Part shown: piece after piece, positions 24,692-32,586 of the stretch
Numbering within the stretch: position 1 is the stretch's first letter
How the letters are laid out: every line of letters starts with the position of its first letter
Origin: Caldilineaceae bacterium
GTDB lineage: Bacteria > Chloroflexota > Anaerolineae > Caldilineales > Caldilineaceae
NCBI GenBank assembly: GCA_023384455.1
Contig: JAHDWH010000031.1
Location: 1 to 38,508 of the forward strand
Reading direction: 5' to 3'
DNA: 38,508 nucleotides
Notes under the pieces: model-generated
The model's database searches: none
Told to the model about the DNA's origin: nothing
What the model saw: only the letters and a program-made list of their open reading frames with translations
Program-made: the position numbers and the translations under genes

Positions 24692-27163
24692 TCAATCCCC
24701 CTCAATCACAACCTCGGCCAGCAGGACGAAATCCCCCTCTGGGCCGGAGAGCCGGGGCAAGCCCTCCACATCCCCCCGGTAGAGGCCGCTGATCAGCCGG
24801 TAGCTGCCCGGCGGCAGGTCGGAGGGCAGGGCCAGGGCCAGATTGTCGGTGATAGGTTCGCCCGGCTGCAACGCCGCGGTCGGATAGAGACCGTCACCCG
24901 GCCAGCGATCCCGTTGGGCCACCACCTGGCCGTCAGGATTCAGCAATTGGGTGAAGACCGTATAGTTGCCCGCGGGCGTCTGTTGGGCTTGCCATTCCAG
25001 CCCGATTTGCAGGGTGTCGCCAGCTTTAGCGCGCACTGGCTCTGTGGCCGTGGGTTCTGAAGTCTGGCCAGCGATGAGTGGGGTTTGTTGCTCCACGCCC
25101 AGTACGACCCGGTTGAGACGCATATCCCCCAGAATGTGCGCTCTTTGCCCGTCTACTTGGGCTATGCCCGCCGCCGAAAAGCGCAGCAGCCTGGCCCAAT
25201 CTTCCACCCGTTCCTCATCCATTTTATAGGCCAATTCCGTCAGATATCGCTCAGTGCCCCGGCGATTTTCGCTGTCGTCGGTGGCTGCATTGCGATCCCG
25301 GATCAGCCAAATGCGGCTATAGCGACGGCTGAGTTGGTCGAGCAGTTCGCTTTCCAGCGGTTCGGGCTCCACTGCATACCAGACGAGCGGGGCGGTCATA
25401 TAATTGAGAAAGTAGTCGGTCAGCGTCGGGTCTGGCACAATAACCACTTCGTCGCAGCCCTGCCAGCCACAGGGAACGCTCTCCAATCGCTCAATCATCG
25501 GCTGCAAGAAGCGATCCACAGTGTAGGGATCAAAACGGCCATCGCCCTGGCGGTAGATGCCCAGGAGTGTCGAGCCGGTTATCACAAAGAGCAGGGATAG
25601 CCCAAGCCCCAGGCGAACGCTCTGCTGGGGGCGCTGCCAAAGCCAGAGCGACCCGCCCGCTGCGACCGCCAGGAAGATTAACGACAGCAGCAGCCCCTGA
25701 GGAACCAGCGCCGTGCCACCCATCTCCCGCAGCTGTACCCAGGCAAAATCCAGGGGCTGGCTTCCCGCAAGCAGCAATTTCCAATGGCCCAGGACCGGCG
25801 AATAGGCGGGGTGAAGATAGAGCGTGTCGATAGTTTCGCCGATGCCGCCATAGATTTGGGAACCGTCCAACAGGAATTGCACTTCGTAGGCCCGCAAGTC
25901 CAGGACAACACCCAGAAATTGGAGGAAGACGCTGAAGGCGATGAGCAACCAGACAAGAGTACGCAAAGCGTGAAAGGTAAGACGTGAGGTGTGGGAGGGC
26001 AAGCTCTCCAGCAGCCAGACAAAGACGGGTCCGGCCAGCAGGACCAGAAAGGGGATCACCGGAAGCATATAGCGGGAACCCCAGGCCACGCCGCCGGACC
26101 AGAAGTTGTAGCGGCTGTAGCCCAGAAAGTGGCCGCCAATGAGCAGAATGAACGCCACCCCTTCCCAGCGGTAGCGGCGCAAAAAGGGCAGCGCGCCCAC
26201 AATCCCCAACAGCAGGGCCGGGGCATACCAGAACAGTCCTTTGTAAGGGCTGATGGAGAGGCCGAGAAAGCCCCGCAGCATCCGGAAGGGTGTGGAGAGA
26301 GAGAGCTGGGGATTGGTGGTGTAGTCCACGATATTGCGGGAGAAAAGCTCCACGCCGCCCAGGGTGGCCTCGTGATAGACCCGTTCCAGAAGCAGAATCA
26401 GGGCCAGGGGCAGCAGGACGGCCAGGACAGCGATTAACCGTTGGCGGATCAGTCCAGAACCCGGGTCGGCTGGCCGTTTGTATTCATAGGCAAAGAGCAG
26501 TACCAGCAGCGAGGGAATCAGCGCCACACTGATCTGCTTTGTCACCAGGGCCAGCCCTAACATTGCCCCGGTCAGGGCCAGCCAGCCCCACCGGCGCGGC
26601 TCTGGCTGGCGGTAACGCAACAGCCCATAGACGGCCAAGAGATAGGCGAGCACCGTCAGGGGTTCCCGAAAGAAAGTGCGGCTGTAGGGCCAGGCCAGGC
26701 TGGCCAAGGCATAGACTGCGCTGCCCAGCAGCGCGACTTTTCTGCGGTAGCCAAACTCCACAAAGCAGAGATAGACCAGCGCCACTGACGCCGCAGTGAC
26801 GAGGAGATTGAAGAAGAAAGACCCCTGCACGGCCGCGCCCAAAGCCCGCCCCCACAGATAGAAGGGAATCGCCAGCACCATCTGCCCCGGCTCGTAGTTG
26901 GGCACCATCTCCCCCTGGCCGGTGATCATCGCCACATTTGTATAGTCCCAGAAAATCTGGTTAACAGTAAAGCTGCCCCGTTTGACAAAGCTGTCCATCC
27001 CGGCAAAGAGCGCCCGCTCGTCGTTACTCTTAAAGCCGCCCACGTACGTCAGGGTGTAGATGGCCAGGGCTAGGAAGAAGACAGCCACAGCCAGTCGTCG
27101 ATTCTGATGAAGTGAGTTGGGGGCCGGAGATATTTGTCGGGGGGGCGATGAAAGATGGGTCAT
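24692..27163 (-). CDS. GT39/PMT-like polytopic glycosyltransferase-type membrane protein
   Basis: This 823-residue protein has about a dozen transmembrane segments (residues about 25-540) and a C-terminal extracytoplasmic part. The first periplasmic loop has KSNDERALFAGMDSF, and SRTFFREPLTV follows later, consistent with GT-C-type dolichyl/polyprenyl-phosphate mannosyltransferase relatives. The C-terminal beta-sandwich contains IGLEWQAQQTPAGNYTVFTQ and ALPSDLPPGSYRLISGLY, a module common in Chloroflexota envelope proteins. It probably transfers a lipid-linked sugar to a surface acceptor. An unusual linker, PSHTSRLTFHALRT (about residue 392), matches a dispersed repeat in phase. It lies 13 bases downstream of the 789-residue gene. 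Confidence 0.75.
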   Translation of the reverse strand: MTHLSSPPRQISPAPNSLHQNRRLAVAVFFLALAIYTLTYVGGFKSNDERALFAGMDSFVKRGSFTVNQIFWDYTNVAMITGQGEMVPNYEPGQMVLAIPFYLWGRALGAAVQGSFFFNLLVTAASVALVYLCFVEFGYRRKVALLGSAVYALASLAWPYSRTFFREPLTVLAYLLAVYGLLRYRQPEPRRWGWLALTGAMLGLALVTKQISVALIPSLLVLLFAYEYKRPADPGSGLIRQRLIAVLAVLLPLALILLLERVYHEATLGGVELFSRNIVDYTTNPQLSLSTPFRMLRGFLGLSISPYKGLFWYAPALLLGIVGALPFLRRYRWEGVAFILLIGGHFLGYSRYNFWSGGVAWGSRYMLPVIPFLVLLAGPVFVWLLESLPSHTSRLTFHALRTLVWLLIAFSVFLQFLGVVLDLRAYEVQFLLDGSQIYGGIGETIDTLYLHPAYSPVLGHWKLLLAGSQPLDFAWVQLREMGGTALVPQGLLLSLIFLAVAAGGSLWLWQRPQQSVRLGLGLSLLFVITGSTLLGIYRQGDGRFDPYTVDRFLQPMIERLESVPCGWQGCDEVVIVPDPTLTDYFLNYMTAPLVWYAVEPEPLESELLDQLSRRYSRIWLIRDRNAATDDSENRRGTERYLTELAYKMDEERVEDWARLLRFSAAGIAQVDGQRAHILGDMRLNRVVLGVEQQTPLIAGQTSEPTATEPVRAKAGDTLQIGLEWQAQQTPAGNYTVFTQLLNPDGQVVAQRDRWPGDGLYPTAALQPGEPITDNLALALPSDLPPGSYRLISGLYRGDVEGLPRLSGPEGDFVLLAEVVIEGD
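25964..25989. repeat. GTGAAACGTGA-family repeat inside a coding region
   Basis: CGTGAAAGGTAAGACGTGAG is a diverged copy of the repeat at 1-84 and 15980-16031. Here it is in phase within the 823-residue membrane protein and encodes the linker SRLTFHA between two membrane segments. Confidence 0.55.
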
Positions 27164-27176
27164 AGGATTCCAGTCT

Positions 27177-29546
27177 CTATTTCACAGTAATTGAGGGCAA
27201 CAAGACAGAGTGCCACAGCTCGCGCATAGGCGGTGTGATGGATTCATCCAACGGGTCGAGTTGTTCACCGGTTACGGGATTGAACCAGCCGACTTCCAGA
27301 AAGTATTCTCCCGGCAGCATATCGGTGGGCAATGCCACGCGGAATTCGTCCTGATAGAGTCGCCCAGGCAAGAAATCGCGCAAAAACAGACCTCCGGGCG
27401 CAAAGTGATCCTCTTGCGCCCAGATGTCGCTGCCGGTGCGGGGATTGACCAGTTGGTCCGGGTTGCTGTTGCGGATATGGACAAAACTTTTGAGCATTGG
27501 GTCGCTGCCGGTCTGCCCTTTCCAAAAGAGATCTACGCGCACATGCGCGCCGGGCTGGACCTGGTAGCTGGGCACAGTGTAGCCAACCAGACTGGGGCCG
27601 CCAGCAAAAACTACGTCAACCGTCACATCTGCGCCGCAGACACGTTCCGCGATGGATTGGCAGCGAAAAATCGTAGTATACGGGTCGATCACCGCCGATT
27701 TGCTCCCCAAAAAGAGGGCCAGTCCCACCAGCAACCAGACCGGCGGCGCGGCTTCCCGCACCCCTTTGGCGGCAGATTCAACCGCGGCAACATTCTCGCC
27801 TGGCCCTTTCCCCCGGATCGCCAGAACGAGCAGGCTCAGAGCAATCAATAGACTGATCCCAGCGCCTATCCACTGCAATGTACTGCGTCTATAATGGAGG
27901 ATCAGATTGTGGCTGCCTGCGGGCAGGTCCAGTTGTACATATCCCGTCTCTGCCTCTGGACGAATTGCAACCGGCGCGCCGTCCAGAAGCGCCTGCCAGC
28001 GGGGATAGTAGAGCAGGTAGAGCGTGACGGTTGCAGGTTGCGCGCTCTCCAAATCCAGCGCCCAGGAACTGGATGTGACGTGGGCGTCCAGTACGCGTAC
28101 CCCTGCCGGGGGGTGAGCCAGGGGGCGCGCCTCCGGGTCGAAGTCCTGGCCCAGTTCTGCCAGGAACGCGTCGTCAAAGGTCTGTCTCCGCCAGAGGGGA
28201 AGAAATTCCCCGTAGGATGTCAAACCGGCACCCGATGTCTGCCATTCGATGGCCCGCACGTAATCAAACGTGATTACCCCGTCAAAACTGCCAATACGAT
28301 GTTGTAGATTCACGTAGAGCGCAGGGAGCGCAAGCAGCAGGAATAACAGAGTCAGAGCCAGACTAAGCGATTTCTGCCAGCGCGCTTCAACTAGAGCAAC
28401 CAATCCGCCGATCCCAATGGATACCACAAGGGCCTGTATCCCCATCAAGCGCATCCGATATTGTACTCTATGCAATAATGGATCAAACAGTTGCCAGATC
28501 GGATCAGAAGAAGCTGTGAGAAGCCACAGGAATACCAATCCAAACGCTGTCGCCAGTCCAAGCATCACACCTAAAGCCTGGCGACGTTGTCGGAAGGCCA
28601 CGAGAGTACCGGGCAGGCCGAGGAGCAGCAGAAGAGTGCGCAGAAGTCCGATACGGTCGCCCATACTGTTATTATCGCGCTGGATATCGTAGACCGTTGG
28701 TGGGGCCAACAGACGGTCCAGGGGAATCGGGTTATCCAAAGGAATCGCGGACGGGTCGTCAAAATCACGCTCGATCTGAACGTAATTCTGTTCCTCCAGG
28801 ATAGGCAGCCAGACGGGACTCATCAACAGGCCACCCACCAACAATACCAATAACGGCGCGGGTGTGCGCCAGCGCCAACCAGCGATGAACGCCGCCAACA
28901 ATGCTATCGGCGCCAGCATCAGGGGAGCCAGTACGTGCATTCCGATAGTGGCAGCCCAAATCAGCGTAGCGACCACAAAGCGCCTTCCACTCGGTGATTG
29001 GGCCAACCACAGCAGACCCCACAGCACCCAGGGGTAGAGAAACATGCCAAAGACTTCGTTGGATCCCCGCACCAGCGCATTGTGTAACATATAGGGAGCG
29101 TAAAGATAGGCGGCGGCGGCAGCCAGAGCAGGCCAGGATCGATCTGTTGCCAGGCGAACCAGGCAGAATGTACCCAGAAAAGCGGCCAGCAGACCGCCGC
29201 CGATCAGCGCCCGCCAACCCAACGGATGGGCCAGGCCCAGCCGAGCCAGAATGTCCATCCCGTAGTAGGGAAGCGGAGGCTGGAAAGTAAAGAGTGGACT
29301 GCCCAAGCCTACATGGAGAAATTGCACCCAGCGGGGTTGTAGGAATCCATCAGAGATGGCAGCGGAGAAGATAAAGCCACGGGGCACGTGTGCGGACGCA
29401 GCATCGTGGGCATACGCGCCCAGATTGATGGTGATCGCCGTGGCGACAGCCGCCGCCGACACCAAGACTAACAGCAGAAACCAACGGCCATTTGCTCCCG
29501 TCAGCCATCTGTACTTGGCCGCAGACAGCCGTAGTTGACCTGACAT
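27177..29546 (-). CDS. PTPS-related (PF10131-like) polytopic membrane protein, paralogue A
   Basis: This 789-residue protein has an N-terminal membrane segment, the loop HDAASAHVPRGFIFSAAI, and the block PRWVQFLHVGLGSPLFTFQP, which is typical of the '6-pyruvoyl-tetrahydropterin synthase-related' membrane family. Despite the name, this is not a PTPS enzyme. About 10-11 transmembrane segments follow, then a large extracytoplasmic region with DIWAQEDHFAPGG and the tail PPMRELWHSVLLPSITVK. It is a close paralogue of the gene at 32587-34911. The fold suggests a GT-C-like transferase; the substrate is unknown. AAGGA lies eight bases before the ATG at 29546. Confidence 0.8.
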   Translation of the reverse strand: MSGQLRLSAAKYRWLTGANGRWFLLLVLVSAAAVATAITINLGAYAHDAASAHVPRGFIFSAAISDGFLQPRWVQFLHVGLGSPLFTFQPPLPYYGMDILARLGLAHPLGWRALIGGGLLAAFLGTFCLVRLATDRSWPALAAAAAYLYAPYMLHNALVRGSNEVFGMFLYPWVLWGLLWLAQSPSGRRFVVATLIWAATIGMHVLAPLMLAPIALLAAFIAGWRWRTPAPLLVLLVGGLLMSPVWLPILEEQNYVQIERDFDDPSAIPLDNPIPLDRLLAPPTVYDIQRDNNSMGDRIGLLRTLLLLLGLPGTLVAFRQRRQALGVMLGLATAFGLVFLWLLTASSDPIWQLFDPLLHRVQYRMRLMGIQALVVSIGIGGLVALVEARWQKSLSLALTLLFLLLALPALYVNLQHRIGSFDGVITFDYVRAIEWQTSGAGLTSYGEFLPLWRRQTFDDAFLAELGQDFDPEARPLAHPPAGVRVLDAHVTSSSWALDLESAQPATVTLYLLYYPRWQALLDGAPVAIRPEAETGYVQLDLPAGSHNLILHYRRSTLQWIGAGISLLIALSLLVLAIRGKGPGENVAAVESAAKGVREAAPPVWLLVGLALFLGSKSAVIDPYTTIFRCQSIAERVCGADVTVDVVFAGGPSLVGYTVPSYQVQPGAHVRVDLFWKGQTGSDPMLKSFVHIRNSNPDQLVNPRTGSDIWAQEDHFAPGGLFLRDFLPGRLYQDEFRVALPTDMLPGEYFLEVGWFNPVTGEQLDPLDESITPPMRELWHSVLLPSITVK

Positions 29547-29624
29547 TTTAGTATCCTTGTCGACAATTGTATAAGTGGGTAGTTACCGGAAATGAAAGTT
29601 TTTCACTGACAGTGGATGAGGGTA

Positions 29625-31892
29625 TCAATCCGAAGAAGGGTCAAGAATCGGCGCGACTTCCAGTCTGGTCAGACCTACCGACAGCCAGCGGGTGTCGCTG
29701 TTACTTCCATCGGTGATATCCACCGGCCGTGCGGCATAAGCTGATCGGATCGTCAATTCGTTCCAGCCAATGGTGATTTGTTGCGCAGGCAGAACGATCT
29801 CCGCCAACCACGACTCACAGTCATCCCACATGTGAGTCGCCACCGCTGCCCCGTTGACCTCCACCTCTACTCGCTGGGGATGATTGGTATCGCAAACCGG
29901 GAAAGCTTCGATTTTGAGGCGATACGACACGCGTCGCGCCGCCATCCAGACACCACTGCCAGACGTTCCTTCTATCCAACGGCCCCATTCCTCCGCACCC
30001 GACCACCCATCCCTTGTCAGGACGTTGAAGCTGGGAGTTGGCCAGGGTGTCACCTCCAGGACGCAGATCGGATAGGGCCATGGGCTGCGTCCCGGCGGCG
30101 GATCGAAGCAGCCGCGATTCTGCAAATCGGGATTCTGTGCGGCCTCGCGCCACAGTACCTGTGCATAACCGCCCGAAACATGAAAAACAATATAGCGCAC
30201 ACCCATATAGCGCCACAACGGAGCGAATGATAAGTCGGTGAAAGGATGCGGATGTGTGGCTAACCATTGATCCAGAAATGCTACGTGCGCGGGCAGAATA
30301 CTGCCAGCCCCTGCCACAGTCGGCTGCTGATGGTACTCCGTCGCCAGCAGCGTCTGCCCGCGGTTAGGCAAGTAGAGCCGGTCTGGCTGCCACGCATCTA
30401 AATCCACGATGCCCTGCCCAGGAGTGCCGTGTTGATGCAACCAGGCAAAAGCGGGGTGTTCGGCAGGTGGAAACGGTACGCTATCCGAAGGCGGTGGAAG
30501 CAACTCGATGACCAACAGCACGGCCAACAGCCCCCGCGCCCAACCATAACGCACCCGCGCCAGACTCAATGCTGTCAGCATATACAGCCCAACGCTCGCC
30601 AGCAACGCATAGCGTGCAAAGACCCGCGCTCGCTCCCAGAACGGCACGAGGCTGCTGAGCAACAGCCCCGGCAATGGCACCGCCGTGTCGAATGGCGATG
30701 ATGGGTGCGGCGCAGCGAAAAAATCAGGTTTGAGCAGATACCCAAACCGCCAGAGAAATGTATCCAGGCCGCGTAACGCCTCCCACTGGATAACCTGGCC
30801 GTTCCATTTCAGGGTCAGCCCCAGGCTCAGAGCCAGTCCGATACCGGCGAGCATCAGGGCCGGCCACCAGCGTCGGTCACGCAACGCAGGCCGGACCGCC
30901 AGCGCCGCCATCAGGAAAGCCAAAAATCCAAAGTTGGCCTGGCCTGGCTCGTTCGTTGGCCCCCGGTAGAGGGTGCGGGCCAGACCGCCCAACCACGGAT
31001 GGGCAACGTTGGGTATCGGAAAACTATTCAGACTGGCATCCCACAATGCAACATGTGTAATGTCGTAGTAGGCTGCCTCCGCCGCGTTGCTCTCATGCAC
31101 GAAGAAGAGAAGAAACGGGATACAGAGCAGCAAGGCGACTACAGCCGGGATCAGCAGCCTGTGTATGGACACGGCGGAAAAGAATTTGCCTCTATCCGCT
31201 TTGAAAAGGGGTGCCTGTCGCGCCAGCCACCACCCGCCCAACAGCATGGCACCCATCCACAAAAAATACCAGGAACTGAGAATCATCAGCGCCCACAATA
31301 GGCCGGCCAGCGCCAACCAGGCCACGGGGTGTCGCGTCGGCGCGACCGACCGTTCCAGACTCCACAACAGCCACGCCAGCAGGCTGGTCGCAATCAGTAC
31401 ATTCATATGACCGGCGATGCGGAACCAGTGAAAGGCCCAAAAGGTATAGAGCAGCGCCGCAACGGTCGCCGGAAGCACGCCGACTTGACTGCGCACCACA
31501 GCTTGCATCCCGGCAAATGAGAGCGCCAGCGTAAACAGCGTCGCAACATTATAAGCAAACGCAGGGCCACCCAGCCAATTCAATGGCAGCAACACCAACA
31601 AGAGCGTTGGGCCGCCTGCATAAGTAGCAACGTGCCAGCCCGTCGGGTAGAAGATCAATGGATAGAAAGAAGCAGAATGTGCGCCACGCACCGCCCCGTC
31701 ATACCAGTCGGTGATCCAGAGAACTTCCAGGACATCATCGTAGGCAGGCAGATTGTGCGCCAGGTTGCCTACCCGCCAGCCCCATAGGAGCAACAGGGCG
31801 AAGGCAAGCCACGGCGTCGTCAGCCGAAAGCCGCGCCAACCTTCCATCCGACGCCACACGCGTTGTGTCTTGACAGCAATTTCCCGTATCAT
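29625..31892 (-). CDS. Large polytopic membrane protein, GT-C-like
   Basis: This 755-residue protein has about 11 transmembrane segments (WLAFALLLLWGWRVG onward) and an early acidic periplasmic motif, AHNLPAYDDVLEVLWITDW. It then has a long extracytoplasmic C-terminus with VRYIVFHVSGGYAQVLWRE and a terminal beta domain (RVEVEVNGAAVATHMWDDC). I do not recognise a named family, but the architecture matches the other envelope proteins here. The track start at 31979 is rejected. The ATG at 31892 overlaps the stop of the upstream relic by ATGA and has GAGG about 11 bases upstream, implying that it was translationally coupled to that gene before it decayed. Confidence 0.75.
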   Translation of the reverse strand: MIREIAVKTQRVWRRMEGWRGFRLTTPWLAFALLLLWGWRVGNLAHNLPAYDDVLEVLWITDWYDGAVRGAHSASFYPLIFYPTGWHVATYAGGPTLLLVLLPLNWLGGPAFAYNVATLFTLALSFAGMQAVVRSQVGVLPATVAALLYTFWAFHWFRIAGHMNVLIATSLLAWLLWSLERSVAPTRHPVAWLALAGLLWALMILSSWYFLWMGAMLLGGWWLARQAPLFKADRGKFFSAVSIHRLLIPAVVALLLCIPFLLFFVHESNAAEAAYYDITHVALWDASLNSFPIPNVAHPWLGGLARTLYRGPTNEPGQANFGFLAFLMAALAVRPALRDRRWWPALMLAGIGLALSLGLTLKWNGQVIQWEALRGLDTFLWRFGYLLKPDFFAAPHPSSPFDTAVPLPGLLLSSLVPFWERARVFARYALLASVGLYMLTALSLARVRYGWARGLLAVLLVIELLPPPSDSVPFPPAEHPAFAWLHQHGTPGQGIVDLDAWQPDRLYLPNRGQTLLATEYHQQPTVAGAGSILPAHVAFLDQWLATHPHPFTDLSFAPLWRYMGVRYIVFHVSGGYAQVLWREAAQNPDLQNRGCFDPPPGRSPWPYPICVLEVTPWPTPSFNVLTRDGWSGAEEWGRWIEGTSGSGVWMAARRVSYRLKIEAFPVCDTNHPQRVEVEVNGAAVATHMWDDCESWLAEIVLPAQQITIGWNELTIRSAYAARPVDITDGSNSDTRWLSVGLTRLEVAPILDPSSD

Positions 31893-32543
31893 CGAATCGC
31901 GACCTCGGCCTGATAGGTGTGTGGTTGTGCGCCGTATCATCAGCGATGACCGGCACGAATTGGTGGTCGCTGCCATCATAGACGCCGATGCGAGGCGTCT
32001 GGATTGTCAGGGGCAGGGATGGGCGAGGCTGTTGGCCGCCAGGCCAGCCCAACACCAACCGGTCACCAGACGAACCAGACGGAATGTGTCCAGAAAGACC
32101 GTCAGCAATCCCCCGCCAATCGACATGCGCCAGCCCGATGGGTGGGCCAATCCCAGACGCGCCAGCAGGTCTATGCCGTAATAGGACAAGGGCGGCTGAA
32201 AGGTAAAAAGCGGGCTGCCCAGCCTTACGTACAGAAACTGCACCCAACGTGGATAGACCAAACCGTCGTACCTGTTCAGCCACCCCACCCTGCCCCACTC
32301 CATTCCAGGGAGGGAGGTGGAGCGATTCCTCCCCCACAGTGGGGGAGGTTGGGAGGGGGTGAGCAGTTACAAACTGTCAGAGACTGCGCCAGAGAAGACG
32401 CCGCCGCGACGGCACACATTCCCCGCGGCAGCGTGGGCATACGCGCCCAAATTGAAAGTCAGTGCAGTTGCTACGGCCACGATGACACGAGCGCCAATAG
32501 CAGAATCCAGCGGCTCTTGTTCAGGAGATCAGAGGGCAAGGCA
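31889..32543 (-). pseudogene. Decayed chimeric PTPS-related membrane protein gene
   Basis: The N-terminal part is a third paralogue of the 774/789-residue proteins: NKSRWILLLALVSS, then after a frameshift VAVATALTFNLGAYAHAAAG, then RYDGLVYPRWVQFLYVRLGS and LSYYGIDLLARLGLAHPSGW. A 102-bp MITE-like element splits the frame at the position matching the paralogues' AAISDG/PRW junction. After about 110 residues the homology ends near 32040 and passes directly to an unrelated C-terminal tail (LPLTIQTPRIGVYDGSDHQF ... TYQAEVAIR), itself frameshifted. So there are at least two frameshifts, one insertion and one large deletion fusion. The stop overlaps the next gene by ATGA. Confidence 0.85.
32259..32378 (-). 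mobile_element. MITE-like element with imperfect TIRs and 9-bp target duplication
   Basis: A 102-bp body (32268-32369) is flanked by CAAACCGTC (32259-32267) and CAAACTGTC (32370-32378), which are 8/9 identical direct repeats. The ends are imperfect inverted repeats: GTACCTGTTCAGCCACC against TTAACTGCTCACCCCC. The body contains an internal hairpin (CTCCCCCACAGTGGGGGAG). It interrupts the PTPS-related relic exactly where the intact paralogues are continuous. A diverged copy lies at 12802-12881. It has no ORF, so it would depend on a transposase elsewhere. Confidence 0.78.
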
Positions 32544-32586
32544 TCTAATGTCGTTTTTTTTACCGTAGAGGGTAAGGCGAAAATCT

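Noticed and set aside
24411-24782. 123-residue plus-strand ORF in the 24.4-24.7 kb gap
   Set aside because: It has no domain, a composition typical of random frames, and it runs into the antisense of the 823-residue gene.
29568-29597. Promoter TTTCAT / TATACA upstream of paralogue A
   Set aside because: The -35 match is poor; the region may instead simply lie within a longer transcript.
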